Shown here: piece by piece, positions 1 through 11,321 of the stretch
Layout: every line of letters begins with the position of its first letter
How positions within the stretch are numbered: position 1 is the stretch's first letter
DNA from: Gordonia soli NBRC 108243
GTDB taxonomy: Bacteria; Actinomycetota; Actinomycetes; Mycobacteriales; Mycobacteriaceae
Length of the DNA: 64,000 nt
NCBI RefSeq assembly: GCF_000334455.1
Contig: NZ_BANX01000018.1
Span: 1 to 64,000, forward strand
Reading direction: 5' to 3'
The notes under the pieces: generated by a model
What the model was told of the DNA's origin: nothing
Seen by the model: only the letters and a program-made list of their open reading frames with translations
The model's database searches: none
Program-made: the position numbers and the translations under genes

Positions 1-864
1 GCGCGCGGCCTCGCCATCGCGGACGGGGTGGTCAGTGTCCTGGCTCCCGGCCAGGGCCTCCTGCGGTACGACCTCTCCGGTCGTCCCGCCGTTCCGCCAC
101 GTGTCGCCACGCCCGATCTCGTGGCCCTCGTGCCCGCCGAGGGCGGGGGCCTGGTCGGCGTCGGCCCCGGCGTGCTGGTGCGCGTCGACGCCACGGGAGC
201 CACCACCACCGTGAAGACAACGGTGAACGACCCGACCGCGGTCGCCCAGACCGCCGACGGTCGGGTGGTGGTCGGCACGGCCGGCGGCCAAGTGGTGGTT
301 TTCGACGAGAACCTGGCGCAGGTCCGCACGATCCGCGGCTTCATCAGGGTCGACGAGCTGACCGCATCGCCGCGCGGTGCCGACCTCCCCGACGAGCAGG
401 TGGTGGTGGTCGATCGCGCACAGTCGTCGGCGACACCGGTCGACATCGACGATGGATCGCTGAAACCTGCGCTGCGTGCAGGCAACGGGGCGACCAACGC
501 GACCATCGATCACTTCGGCCGGGTGTCGGTCGCCAACACCCGGGACGGCGAGATCATCGGATTCTTCGGTTCACCGCTGGTCATGCGGTTCCGCTACCCC
601 GTGCCCGACGGTCCGTACGCCGTAGACTACGACGACACCCGCGAAGTCCTCTGGGTGTCGACGACGGCGAACAACGAGGTGGTGGCCTATGACCTGTCCG
701 GCGGTGAGCCCACGGAGAAGCGTCGATTCCCCGCAGTCGCCCAGCCGGATTCGGTCGTCGTCGACGATCGCAGCGGGACCGTCGCCGTCCTCTCCGCGCG
801 GACCGGCGAACTGCAACTCGTCGGCGCCGACGCCTCCACCGACGCCGCGACGCCGGGACGGTGA
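1..864 (+). CDS. LppL-like beta-propeller lipoprotein, 5' end cut by the window
   Basis: The reading frame is open from the first base to the TGA at 862-864, so the true start lies outside the window. About 287 residues are visible. They hold repeated short beta-strand blocks with VVVG-type strands and turns every 40-50 residues, as in YVTN/YncE-like beta-propellers. No catalytic motif is seen. It overlaps the next gene by 4 nt (GTGA) and lies two genes upstream of pyrD. That is the position of the lipoprotein gene lppL next to pyrD in mycobacteria, from memory. The signal peptide and lipobox would be in the missing N-terminus, so the lipoprotein assignment rests on context. Confidence 0.7.
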   Translation, partial: ARGLAIADGVVSVLAPGQGLLRYDLSGRPAVPPRVATPDLVALVPAEGGGLVGVGPGVLVRVDATGATTTVKTTVNDPTAVAQTADGRVVVGTAGGQVVVFDENLAQVRTIRGFIRVDELTASPRGADLPDEQVVVVDRAQSSATPVDIDDGSLKPALRAGNGATNATIDHFGRVSVANTRDGEIIGFFGSPLVMRFRYPVPDGPYAVDYDDTREVLWVSTTANNEVVAYDLSGGEPTEKRRFPAVAQPDSVVVDDRSGTVAVLSARTGELQLVGADASTDAATPGR

Positions 865-1169
865 ACGTGGCCGCTGACGATCACGTGGTGCGCCCGCGCA
901 CCGGCCGCGCCGGAACACGATTCGGCTCGCGTTACCCGCGCGGCTGGGAGGTCTCCTCGGAGGACGTCGAGACGATGCTGGTGAACCTGCCGCCCGATGT
1001 CACACGGGTCACCGCGTCGATGCGGCTGTCGCTCGAGGCCGAGTTCGGCGGGTGGGAGTTGTCCCGCGTGCGCCTGTACACCGACGGCACCCGGAAGGTG
1101 TTGCTGAAGCGTCGCAAGCCGCGACGTGGCGACCAGGGCTTCTCGGGGCAGGACGCGGCCGCATGCTGA
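861..1169 (+). CDS. small conserved actinobacterial protein (DUF5703-like)
   Basis: This 102-residue protein starts on a GTG that overlaps the upstream stop (GTGA), and its own stop overlaps the pyrD start (ATGCTGA). It is therefore translationally coupled on both sides. It is basic, with a tail rich in Lys and Arg (KRRKPRRGD around residues 84-92) and no membrane segment or known catalytic motif. I recall a short actinobacterial family, DUF5703, lying next to pyrD, and assign it there tentatively. Its function is unknown. Tight coupling suggests co-expression with dihydroorotate dehydrogenase. Confidence 0.65.
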   Translation: MNVAADDHVVRPRTGRAGTRFGSRYPRGWEVSSEDVETMLVNLPPDVTRVTASMRLSLEAEFGGWELSRVRLYTDGTRKVLLKRRKPRRGDQGFSGQDAAAC

Positions 1170-2266
1170 ATCGCCTGGACGCGGCGCTCTACCCACTGCT
1201 GCTCCGGGTGATGTTCCTCTTCTCCCCCGAGCGCATCCACACCGTCGCCGCCGCAGCCATCCGCATCGTCGGACGCACCCCTGGCCTCCGCTACCTCGCC
1301 GCCACACTGCTGGCCGTCGACGACCCGGTACTGCGACAACGGGTGTTCGGCGTCGACTTCCCCGCACCGCTGGGGTTGGCCGCCGGTTTCGACAAGACCG
1401 CTGCGTCGGTGAACGCCTGGGGGCAACTCGGATTCGGATACGCCGAGGTCGGCACGATCACCGGTCGTGCGCAGCCCGGCAACCCGCAACCCCGATTGTT
1501 CCGACTACCCGCGGACCGCGCGCTGCTCAACCGGATGGGATTCAACAACCCCGGTGCGCATGCGGCTGCCGAGAATCTGGCCGCCGTCCGGCGCGGACCG
1601 GTGGCCGTGCCGATCGGCGCGAACATCGGCAAGACGAAGATCGTCGGGTTGGACGAGGCCACCGAGGACTACCTCGTGTCCGCACGACTGCTCGGACCGC
1701 TCTCGGATTTCGTCGTGGTCAACGTGAGCTCCCCGAACACCCCCGGGCTCCGTGACCTGCAGGCCGTCGATGCGCTGCGGCCGATCCTGGCCGCGGTGGT
1801 CGCCGAGGTGTCGGTACCGGTCTTGGTCAAGATCGCGCCGGACCTCGCCGACGCCGACGTCGACGCGGTCGCCGACCTCGCCATCGAGCTCGGGCTCGCC
1901 GGCATCGTCGCGACGAACACCACCATCTCGCGTGCAGGCCTGCGCTCGGATGACGCGGAGGTCGCCGATCTCGGCGCCGGCGGTGTCTCCGGTCCCCCGG
2001 TCGCTGATCGTTCCCTCGAGGTGTTGCGTCGTCTCTACGGACGCGTCGGCGGCCGGCTCGCGTTGATCAGCGTCGGCGGGATTGAGACCGTCGACCAGGC
2101 CTGGGAGCGCATCATCGCGGGAGCCGACCTCGTTCAGGGCTACACCGGTTTCATCTACGGCGGACCGCTGTGGGCGCGCCGGATCAATCTGGGGATCGCC
2201 GAGCGGGTCCGAGCCGGTGGGTTCGCCGCTCTGGCCGAGGCCGTCGGCAGCGCGACTCGCGACTGA
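1163..2266 (+). CDS. pyrD: dihydroorotate dehydrogenase (quinone), class 2
   Basis: This enzyme oxidises dihydroorotate to orotate in de novo pyrimidine synthesis and passes electrons from FMN to membrane quinone. The 367-residue protein has the class 2 N-terminal amphipathic helical region (about residues 1-40), the FMN-barrel motif [18 protein letters not shown], the catalytic-serine segment [21 protein letters not shown], the NTTISR substrate loop, SVGGIE and YTGFIYGGP. The ATG at 1163 was chosen because it gives the N-terminus typical of the family and overlaps the preceding stop. A hairpin follows the gene before the convergent PEBP gene. Confidence 0.97.
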   Translation: MLNRLDAALYPLLLRVMFLFSPERIHTVAAAAIRIVGRTPGLRYLAATLLAVDDPVLRQRVFGVDFPAPLGLAAGFDKTAASVNAWGQLGFGYAEVGTITGRAQPGNPQPRLFRLPADRALLNRMGFNNPGAHAAAENLAAVRRGPVAVPIGANIGKTKIVGLDEATEDYLVSARLLGPLSDFVVVNVSSPNTPGLRDLQAVDALRPILAAVVAEVSVPVLVKIAPDLADADVDAVADLAIELGLAGIVATNTTISRAGLRSDDAEVADLGAGGVSGPPVADRSLEVLRRLYGRVGGRLALISVGGIETVDQAWERIIAGADLVQGYTGFIYGGPLWARRINLGIAERVRAGGFAALAEAVGSATRD

Positions 2267-2340
2267 CGAGCCACACCCACGGGCATGTCACCGCGCTCCA
2301 TCGGGCCGGACACCGCACCACAACCGGTGAGAACGGGTGA

Positions 2341-2368
2341 TGCCGTCACCTCCGCGGAGATGACGGCA
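2341..2368. terminator. hairpin between convergent pyrD and PEBP genes
   Basis: TGCCGTCA (2341-2348) pairs perfectly with TGACGGCA (2361-2368) around a 12-nt loop that itself contains TCCGCGGA. It lies in the 142-bp gap between the two converging genes and could serve both strands. There is no T-tract, which is common for actinobacterial terminators. Confidence 0.5.
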
Positions 2369-2408
2369 CCCCGATCAGACGCAGGAGGGCCCCACGAGCC
2401 GTCCCACC

Positions 2409-2954
2409 TCAGACGTCCTCCGCCGGCTGCTCGTAGGTGCCGACGATCCGGGCGCGCCCGATCGCATGCGAGAACAGGTTGAACCCGAGGTAGGCCGGGG
2501 TCGCACCGTCGGGTAGCTCCAACGACTCCACGTCCACCGCGTGCACGGCGACGATGTACCGGTGGGCGCCGTGGCCGGGTGGCGGCGCAGCGCCGACGTA
2601 TCGGGCCAACGAGGCGTCGTTGGCGAGCGTGACGGCACCGTCGGGCACGCCGCTCGCGGCCTCGTCACCCGCGCCCTCGGCCAGTGAGGTCACCGAGACC
2701 GGGATGTCGGCGACGGCCCAGTGCCAGAACCCGGAGGCGGTGGGGGCGTCGGGGTCGTAGACGGTGACCGCGAAGCTCTTCGTGCCCTCGGGATACCCCG
2801 ACCACGACAGTTGGGGCGATCGGTCCTCACCGCCGGCACCCATCAACCCACTCACCTGGGCGTTGGGCAGCGCGTCACCGTCGGCAAAGCTCTCCGACGT
2901 CACGGTGAACGTGGGCAGGTCGGGCAACGGCTCGTAGGGATCGTTCGTCGACAT
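2409..2954 (-). CDS. YbhB/YbcL-type PEBP (Raf kinase inhibitor-like) protein
   Basis: This 181-residue cytosolic protein belongs to the phosphatidylethanolamine-binding protein superfamily. Visible signatures are the ligand-pocket motif [15 protein letters not shown] and the [15 protein letters not shown] segment. The bacterial members have no settled function; ligand binding or protease inhibition has been proposed for homologues. The ATG at 2954 was preferred over a GTG at 2966 because GAGAGG sits 11 nt before it, whereas it directly abuts the GTG. Convergent with pyrD and followed by an M20 peptidase gene, the same trio as Rv2139-Rv2141c of M. tuberculosis (from memory). Confidence 0.9.
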   Translation of the reverse strand: MSTNDPYEPLPDLPTFTVTSESFADGDALPNAQVSGLMGAGGEDRSPQLSWSGYPEGTKSFAVTVYDPDAPTASGFWHWAVADIPVSVTSLAEGAGDEAASGVPDGAVTLANDASLARYVGAAPPPGHGAHRYIVAVHAVDVESLELPDGATPAYLGFNLFSHAIGRARIVGTYEQPAEDV

Positions 2955-3047
2955 CGGTGACGTCACCTCTCTGTTGGCGGCCGGACCACTCCCACTATGC
3001 CACCGCCGGCGCGCGCGACCGTCGTCGCCGCAGTCACCACCCGACGA

Positions 3048-4382
3048 TCAGCTGTTGTGCAAGAAGTGCTCGAAGACGTTGGTGCCGAAGCGAACTGCGT
3101 CCACCGGAACCCGCTCGTCGACGCCGTGGAAGAGCGCTGCGAAGTCGAGTTCAGGCGGCAACTGCAGCGGAGCGAAACCGAAACACCGGATACCCAGCCG
3201 CGCGAACGCCTTGGCGTCGGTGCCGCCGGACAGCATGTACGGCACCGTCTTGCCGTCGGGGTCGTGGGCGAGGACGGCGTCGTTCATCGCATCGACCAGG
3301 TGTCCGTCGAACGTCGTCTCGTACGAGTCGAGATGGGTGATCCACTCGCGGGTGATGCCGGGACCGAGCAACTCGTCGATCTCGGCCTCGAACGCGGCCT
3401 GCCGGCCGGGCAGTACCCGGCAGTCGATGACCGCCTCGGCCTTCTGCGGGATCACGTTCGCCTTGTATCCGGCCTTGAGCATCGTCGGGTTGGCGGTGTC
3501 CCGCAGCGTCGCACCGATGATGCGCGCCAGGTTGCCCAACTTGAACAGCGTGGTGTCGAGGTCCGGTGCGCCGGGGCGCAGGTCGAGTCCGGTCTCCTCC
3601 GAGACCACTCCCAGGAACTCCGCGACCGAGTCCGAGATGACCAGCGGAAAGGTGTGATTACCGATCCGCGCGACCGCTTCGGCGATGGCCGTGACGGCAT
3701 TGTCCTCGTGCAGGAACGACCCGTGTCCGGCGGTGGCGTCCGCGGTGAGTCGCATCCACGACAACCCCTTCTCCGCGGTCTCGACCAGGTACAGACGCCT
3801 GGTCGAACCGTCCGGACGGTCGACGGTGAGGCTGAAGCCACCGACCTCGCCGACCGCCTCGGTCACTCCTTCGAAGAGGTCCGGACGGTTGTCGACCAGC
3901 CAGTGCGAACCCCAGGTGCCGCCCGCCTCCTCGTCGGCCAGGAAGGCGAACACCAGCTCTCGCGGGGGCACGGTGTTCTCGCGTTTGAACTGACGGGCCA
4001 GGGCGAGCGCCATACCCGCCATGTCCTTCATGTCGACCGCGCCACGACCCCAGATGTAACCGTCCTCGACGGAACCGGAGAACGGATGGACGCTCCAGTC
4101 GGCAGGTTCGGCGGGGACGACGTCGAGGTGGGCGTGCACCAGCAGCGCACCGCGATCGGAGTCCGCCGGACCGGCCAACCGCGCGAAGACGTTGCCACGC
4201 CCCGGGCGTCCGGACTCGACGTAGACCGTCTCGTATCCGACTTCCTCGAGCTGCTCCGCGACCCAGCGTGCGCACTCGGCCTCACCGACGGTGGTCTCGG
4301 GCTCCCCGGTGTTGGTGGTGTCGAACTGGATGAGTCTGCTGACCAGATCGACCACTTCGTCGACCGCACGCTGGGAAGTCAC
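3048..4382 (-). CDS. M20/M25/M40 family metallopeptidase (DapE/ArgE-like)
   Basis: A 444-residue dizinc aminoacylase or peptidase. Metal-ligand signatures in order are HAHLDVVP, the bridging Asp in GRGAVDMKDM, the catalytic and bridging pair in ADEEAGG, and a late SGGTDAKAF region. The bacterial-exopeptidase dimerisation domain lies between them. The substrate cannot be told from sequence; annotators often use dapE2, but the true succinyl-diaminopimelate desuccinylase is usually a different gene. The GTG at 4382 was chosen because AGGAG lies 7 nt upstream. It is the last gene before the tRNA and is transcribed away from it. Confidence 0.9.
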   Translation of the reverse strand: MTSQRAVDEVVDLVSRLIQFDTTNTGEPETTVGEAECARWVAEQLEEVGYETVYVESGRPGRGNVFARLAGPADSDRGALLVHAHLDVVPAEPADWSVHPFSGSVEDGYIWGRGAVDMKDMAGMALALARQFKRENTVPPRELVFAFLADEEAGGTWGSHWLVDNRPDLFEGVTEAVGEVGGFSLTVDRPDGSTRRLYLVETAEKGLSWMRLTADATAGHGSFLHEDNAVTAIAEAVARIGNHTFPLVISDSVAEFLGVVSEETGLDLRPGAPDLDTTLFKLGNLARIIGATLRDTANPTMLKAGYKANVIPQKAEAVIDCRVLPGRQAAFEAEIDELLGPGITREWITHLDSYETTFDGHLVDAMNDAVLAHDPDGKTVPYMLSGGTDAKAFARLGIRCFGFAPLQLPPELDFAALFHGVDERVPVDAVRFGTNVFEHFLHNS

Positions 4383-4467
4383 CTCCACACTCCTACGGGA
4401 TTTGGGGTACGGGGGCAACCTCGGTTAATGTGGTCCGGCGGTTGCAATCAGCAGTGCACGCAACCAG

Positions 4468-4553
4468 GTCCGAGTGGCGGAATGGCAGACGCGCTAGCTT
4501 GAGGTGCTAGTGCCCTATTAACGGGCGTGGGGGTTCAAGTCCCCCCTCGGACA
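4468..4553 (+). tRNA. tRNA-Leu (anticodon GAG)
   Basis: An 86-nt cloverleaf with a long class II variable arm. The acceptor GTCCGAG (4468-4474) pairs with CTCGGAC (4546-4552), followed by discriminator A. The anticodon stem CTAGC/GCTAG encloses the loop TTGAGGT, giving anticodon GAG (reads CUC). The variable arm TGCCCTATTAACGGGCG forms its own stem and the T arm is GGGGGTTCAAGTCCCCC. CCA is not encoded. A strong terminator follows 9 nt downstream. Confidence 0.97.
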
Positions 4554-4562
4554 CCCAGAACA

Positions 4563-4598
4563 GAAACCCCCGGGATCCACCAGGATTCCGGGGGTTTC
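4563..4598 (+). terminator. intrinsic terminator of tRNA-Leu
   Basis: GAAACCCCCGG pairs with CCGGGGGTTTC around the loop GATCCACCAGGATT, which can pair further (GATCC/GGATT). The 3' arm ends in TTTC and lies immediately after the tRNA. Confidence 0.85.
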
Positions 4599-4632
4599 TC
4601 GTTGTGCGGCAAGGGCCGCGCGTCCCCTTGGC

Positions 4633-5586
4633 TCAGCCGGGCTCACCCAGGAACGCGCCCGCCGGGCGGCCGTTGGGATAGGGAAGCTCGACGCCGTGTT
4701 CCTCGTAGGCGCGCAGGATGTCGCGACGGATCCGCCGCTGTAGCGCCCACTGTGCGTTCGCCTTGGTCTTCAGGGTCAGCCGCAGGGTGATCATGTCGGG
4801 CGAGACGTCCTGGACGCCGAGCATCTCCGGCACGCCGAGCACGTCGCCGGCGACGGCCGGGTCGGCGATCGCGGCACGCGCAGCCTCCAACGCGACCTCC
4901 TGGGCGCGGTCGATGTCCGCAGTCAGCGCGACCGGCACCTCCACTCGGGCCACCGCATACTCCTGGCTCATGTTGCCGACACGGATGATCTCTCCGTTGC
5001 GCACGTACCAGAGCGTGCCGTCGATGTCCCGCAGCGTGGTGATCCGCAGACCGACCGTCTCGACCTCACCGATCGCCTCACCGACGTCGACGATGTCACC
5101 GACCCCGTACTGGTCCTCGAGCAACATGAACACACCCGACACGAAGTCGCGCACCAGATTCTGGGCACCGAAACCGATTGCGAGACCGATGATCCCGGCG
5201 GAGGCGATGAAGGGTGCGATGTTGACGCCAAGCACCGACAGTGCGGACAGGACGAACCAGACCAACAGGATGATCGACACCGTCGACTTCAGGACCGAGC
5301 CGATCGTCTGCGCCCGTTGCGCGCGTCGCTCGGCGACGACCGGATCCTTGCCACCCCGGGGTGACCGATCCCGTAGATGGCGCAGCAGAGCGGGTTTGGT
5401 GCTGTCGGAACCGGGAGCGGCGTCGGGCCGGCCGGGCGGGCGGCGGGTCGCGCGGTCGATGACCCGATGCAGGATCAATCTCAGGATGATCGCCACCAGG
5501 AAGTAGGCCGCGATCCGGATCGGGTTCTCGATGAGCCACTGTCGGCTCGTGTCGGTCCATTCGAAAGCCAGAACTTGCGCAGTCAT
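4633..5586 (-). CDS. MscS-family small-conductance mechanosensitive channel
   Basis: A 317-residue membrane protein. It has a first membrane helix near residues 20-45, a basic loop (about 45-90), a second helix near 95-120, and the pore-lining TM3 segment APFIASAGIIGLAIGFGAQNL. The MscS beta domain follows (YGVGDIVDV, a glycine-rich stretch and IRVGNMSQE), then a soluble C-terminal domain. It should gate under membrane tension to relieve hypo-osmotic stress. The ATG at 5586 was chosen because codons upstream of it have no hydrophobic or conserved content. It is divergent from the nucleoside hydrolase gene. Confidence 0.92.
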   Translation of the reverse strand: MTAQVLAFEWTDTSRQWLIENPIRIAAYFLVAIILRLILHRVIDRATRRPPGRPDAAPGSDSTKPALLRHLRDRSPRGGKDPVVAERRAQRAQTIGSVLKSTVSIILLVWFVLSALSVLGVNIAPFIASAGIIGLAIGFGAQNLVRDFVSGVFMLLEDQYGVGDIVDVGEAIGEVETVGLRITTLRDIDGTLWYVRNGEIIRVGNMSQEYAVARVEVPVALTADIDRAQEVALEAARAAIADPAVAGDVLGVPEMLGVQDVSPDMITLRLTLKTKANAQWALQRRIRRDILRAYEEHGVELPYPNGRPAGAFLGEPG

Positions 5587-5727
5587 GACCCCGACCGTAC
5601 GTACGTTTCCGAGGTTGTCGAGTGCCGGTGACGCCGCCCCGCGGCGTCCCAGCCGGTGCGCCAGGACACACACCGGCCTCCCGCCCGGCAGGACCGACGG
5701 GACTGTCGTAGGACACAATCGTCTCTC

Positions 5728-6840
5728 GTGACGCGCATCCTCTTCGACTGCGACACCGGCATCGACGACTCGGTGGCCCTGCTGTACCTGCTGGCGCGGA
5801 CCGATGCCGACATCGTCGGCATCGCATCGACCGCGGGCAACGTCCCCGTGGACGTGGTCACCCAGAACAATCTGGCGTGGTTGACGCTGCTCCAGCGAGA
5901 CGAGATCCCGGTACACGAAGGATCCGCGGTCCCCCTCGTCGGCGGACTGACCACCACCGAGGACACCCACGGTCCGCTGGGAGTCGGCTACGCGGAATTG
6001 CCGACACCCACACAGACCGTCGCCGCGACCGATGCCGCCGACGCATGGATCGCGGCCTCACAGGAGTACCCGGGCGAACTCGTCGGTCTGGTCACCGGTC
6101 CAGCGACGTCGTTGGCCACCGCGATCCGTCGGGACCCCGCGCTGCCGACCCGCCTCCGCCGACTGGTGGTGATGGGCGGGGCCTTCCACGTCCACGGCAA
6201 CACCACCCCACTCGGCGAGTGGAACGTCACGGTGGATCCAGAAGCCGCGGCGGAGATGTTCCACGCCTTCGCCGACGACGCCGCACCCACCCCGATCGTA
6301 TGCCCGCTGGACATCACCGAGTCCATCGCCATGACCCCCGATCACGTCGTCCGACTCGCAGGTGCCGCGGGATCGTCGCCGGTCGAACTGCTGGACGGCA
6401 CCGACGATCTCGGCACGCGATCGGTCGCCGACACCCCTGTCATCCGGCACCTGACCGATGCACTGCGCTTCTACTTCGAGTTCCACGACGCTCACGACGA
6501 GGGCTACATCGCCCACCTGCACGATCCGCTGGCGGCCGTGATCGCCCTCGATCCGGGAATCGCCGAGACGCGGCCGGCGCACGTCGACGTCGAGTTGGTC
6601 GGCTCGCTGACCCGCGGCGCCACCGTCGCAGACGAGCGTGGGCTGTGGGGAGGGTCGGTCAACGCGCGGATCGTCACGGCGGTCGACGCCGACGCGGTCT
6701 TCGACGAGGTGATCGACCGCGTCGCCGCACTGGCCGCCGCCCACCGCGACGCGGTCGGGTCGCGCCCTGCTGCCGGCGAACAGCAGACGAGGGACGAACA
6801 GGAGACGGGGGACGAACAGGAGACGGGGGACGACCAGTAG
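5728..6840 (+). CDS. inosine-uridine preferring nucleoside hydrolase family protein
   Basis: A 370-residue member of the nucleoside hydrolase family, which cleaves the N-glycosidic bond of ribonucleosides for purine or pyrimidine salvage. The Ca2+-binding signature DCDTGIDDS is at residues 7-15, the VMGGAF motif is mid-protein and the late catalytic-site element LHDPLAAV is present. The start is the GTG at 5728, placing the signature at the usual distance from the N-terminus. The last 20 residues are an added acidic Glu/Gln/Asp tail encoded by an 18-nt tandem repeat and are not part of the fold. Exact nucleoside preference is unknown. Confidence 0.9.
   Translation: MTRILFDCDTGIDDSVALLYLLARTDADIVGIASTAGNVPVDVVTQNNLAWLTLLQRDEIPVHEGSAVPLVGGLTTTEDTHGPLGVGYAELPTPTQTVAATDAADAWIAASQEYPGELVGLVTGPATSLATAIRRDPALPTRLRRLVVMGGAFHVHGNTTPLGEWNVTVDPEAAAEMFHAFADDAAPTPIVCPLDITESIAMTPDHVVRLAGAAGSSPVELLDGTDDLGTRSVADTPVIRHLTDALRFYFEFHDAHDEGYIAHLHDPLAAVIALDPGIAETRPAHVDVELVGSLTRGATVADERGLWGGSVNARIVTAVDADAVFDEVIDRVAALAAAHRDAVGSRPAAGEQQTRDEQETGDEQETGDDQ
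6793..6828 (+). repeat. 2 x 18-nt in-frame tandem repeat in nucleoside hydrolase tail
   Basis: Two identical 18-nt units (6793-6810 and 6811-6828) encode DEQETG twice, followed by a partial unit (DDQ, stop). The repeat forms the extreme C-terminus, so its copy number could vary without touching the catalytic fold. Confidence 0.9.
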
Positions 6841-6878
6841 GGCGCATCCGGTCGGCGGCGAGGGCTGCCGAGCCGGAG

Positions 6879-6884
6879 TAGCGT
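6879..6884 (+). promoter_or_regulatory. -10 hexamer TAGCGT for a leaderless transcript
   Basis: TAGCGT is followed by 6 nt and then the GTG start at 6891. A start site about 7 nt after the -10 would make the GTG the first codon of the mRNA. No Shine-Dalgarno sequence is visible. Confidence 0.5.
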
Positions 6885-6890
6885 CGCGGT

Positions 6891-7841
6891 GTGACGAAAC
6901 TCGGCTATCAGATCCCCAACTTCACCTACCCGGACGTCCCCGCCGACGAACTCTTCCCCACCATCACCCGCCAGGCCGTCGAGGCCGAGAACTCGGGATT
7001 CGACACGGTCCTCGTGATGGACCACTTCTATCAGCTCCCGATGCTCGGCAGCCCCGACCAGGAGATGCTCGAGTGCTACACCCTCCTGACGGCGCTCGCC
7101 CAGCACACCTCGCGGGTCCGCCTGTCCTCACTCGTCACCGGCAACACCTACCGGCATCCCACACTGCTCGCAAAGACCGTCACCGCGCTCGACGTGGTCT
7201 CTGGCGGCCGCGCGCAACTGGGAATCGGTGCGGGCTGGTTCGAGCTCGAGCACGACTCGCTCGGCTACGAATTCGGTACCTTCACCGACCGTTTCGAGAA
7301 GCTCGAGGAGTCGCTGCAGATCGTCCTCGGCATGCTGCGCGGTGAGCGTCCCAGCCTGGACGGCAAGTGGTATCAGGTCCGCGACGCGATCAACTCCCCA
7401 GCCCCACTGAGCCGCATCCCGGTGTTGATCGGCGGCGGCGGCGAGAAGAAGACGCTGCGACTCGTGGCCCAGTACGCCGACGAATCCAATCTGATATGCG
7501 CGGTCGAGGACATCGGCCGCAAGCTGGAAGCCCTTGCCGGGCACTGCGAACGGCTCGGCCGCGACCGCTCGGAGATCACCGTCAGCCTGCAGACGTCGGC
7601 ATGTGTCGCGCCGACCCGCGAAGAGGCCGAGCGTGAGTTCGACGCGTACCTCGAGCGCACCCCCGAAGCCGGGGTGCGTCGTGGAACGGCGATCGTCGGC
7701 GCTCCCGCCGAGGTCGCGGAGGCATACGCGTCGCTCCTGGCCACCGGGGTCGACGGGGTGACCGTGAACCTGCCCGCCAACGGGCACATCGAAGGCAGGG
7801 TCCAGTTGCTCGGTGAGGCACTGGCCCCGTTGATCAAGTGA
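6891..7841 (+). CDS. LLM-class (luciferase-like) F420-dependent oxidoreductase
   Basis: A 316-residue TIM-barrel oxidoreductase of the bacterial luciferase superfamily, of the type that uses coenzyme F420 in actinobacteria. Family segments are LGYQIPNF at the N-terminus, FDTVLVMDHF, the RVRLSSLVTGNTYRHP strand, AQLGIGAGW, and the phosphate-binding IPVLIGGGGEKKTLRL region. The GTG at 6891 starts directly before the first barrel strand. The substrate is not predictable, and F420 rather than FMN use is family-level inference. It converges on meaB with a strong hairpin between them. Confidence 0.9.
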   Translation: MTKLGYQIPNFTYPDVPADELFPTITRQAVEAENSGFDTVLVMDHFYQLPMLGSPDQEMLECYTLLTALAQHTSRVRLSSLVTGNTYRHPTLLAKTVTALDVVSGGRAQLGIGAGWFELEHDSLGYEFGTFTDRFEKLEESLQIVLGMLRGERPSLDGKWYQVRDAINSPAPLSRIPVLIGGGGEKKTLRLVAQYADESNLICAVEDIGRKLEALAGHCERLGRDRSEITVSLQTSACVAPTREEAEREFDAYLERTPEAGVRRGTAIVGAPAEVAEAYASLLATGVDGVTVNLPANGHIEGRVQLLGEALAPLIK

Positions 7842-7855
7842 CCTGCTGACGCGCT

Positions 7856-7885
7856 GCCGCGCGACGGTCCGCCCCGTCGCGCGGC
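7856..7885. terminator. bidirectional hairpin between LLM oxidoreductase and meaB
   Basis: CCGCGCGACGG (7857-7867) pairs perfectly with CCGTCGCGCGG (7874-7884) around a 6-nt loop, with one further G-C pair outside. It sits 15 nt after the oxidoreductase stop and 86 nt beyond the meaB stop, serving convergent genes. No T-tract. Confidence 0.6.
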
Positions 7886-7971
7886 TGCGCGTCGCCCTGC
7901 TGCGCTGTTTCTGGGCTGTTGCCTTCTGGGCGGTGACGACGTGCGAGCTCGAGCGACTGCCGTGGGGCGCC

Positions 7972-8993
7972 TCAGGACGGCGAGTCGAAGGCGTCGACGA
8001 TCTGCTGCGCGGCGAGGGCCGGTGTCAACGATCCATCCCGGACCCGGCTCTCCACCTCGTCCCGGATTCCCTTCACCTCGGCGCTGCGGCCGAGGCGGGT
8101 GAGGACGATGTCGGTGACCATCGACCAGGTCCACTCGACCTGCTGGCGTTGACGGGTCTCATCGAATCGGCCCGCTTCGGTCAGCACCTCGCGGTGCCGC
8201 GTGACCTCGTCCCAGTACTCGGTGACACCGGTGTTCTCCATCGCGCTCATCGTCAGCACGGGCGGCGTCCAGAGCGCGTCATGCGGGTGGATGAGTTTGA
8301 GGGCGTTGGTCAGTTCCCGCGCGGCCGAACGTGCCTCGATCGCGTGTTTGCCGTCCGCCTTGTTCACCACGACGACGTCGGCGAGCTCGAGAACGCCCTT
8401 CTTGATGCCCTGCAGCGAGTCCCCGGTCCGGGCCAACGTGAGAAAGGTGAAGGTGTCGACCATGTTCGCGACGGTGACCTCCGACTGCCCCACTCCCACC
8501 GTCTCCACGAGCACCACGTCGAACCCCGCGGCCTCGACCAGGACGATCGACTCGCGCGTGGCCTTCGCGACACCGCCCAACGTGCCCGACGTCGGGGACG
8601 GCCGGATATAGGCCTCTTTGGCCACCGACAGCTTCCCCATACGGGTCTTGTCACCCAGGATCGACCCGCCCGTGCGCGTCGACGACGGGTCGACCGCCAG
8701 GACCGCCACCTTGTGGCCCTGCTCGATGAGATGGGTGCCGAGGGTCTCGATGGTCGTCGACTTGCCCACGCCGGGGACACCGGTGATGCCCACCCGGAAC
8801 GACTTCCCCGCATGCGGTGTCAACCGCAGCAGGAGCTCCTGCGCGGCGGCGCGGTGGTCGGCACGGGTCGACTCGACCAGCGTGATCGCCCGCGCCAGTT
8901 CGGATCTGCGGTCGGCGAGGACGGCCTCGGCCAGCGCATCGACGTCGATGGGTCGCCCGCGGACGGGCCGCGAGGACGGTGCGGTGTCCCCCA

Positions 8994-8994
<1 letters not shown>
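7972..8994 (-). CDS. meaB: methylmalonyl-CoA mutase-associated GTPase MeaB
   Basis: A 340-residue G3E-family P-loop GTPase that gates cobalamin loading of methylmalonyl-CoA mutase and protects the enzyme from inactivation. The Walker A GVPGVGKST is at residues 72-80; the DPSSTRTGGSILGDKTRM switch region, ETVGVGQSE and the base-specificity motif NKAD follow. Its ATG shares one base with the mutB stop (TGATG), so it is the last gene of a coupled mutA-mutB-meaB operon. Confidence 0.96.

Positions 8995-11317
<2,323 letters not shown>

Positions 11318-11321
<4 letters not shown>

Noticed and set aside
1052-1162. Longer pyrD start upstream of 1163
   Set aside because: The region lies inside the preceding gene in another frame and the ATG at 1163 gives the family N-terminus.
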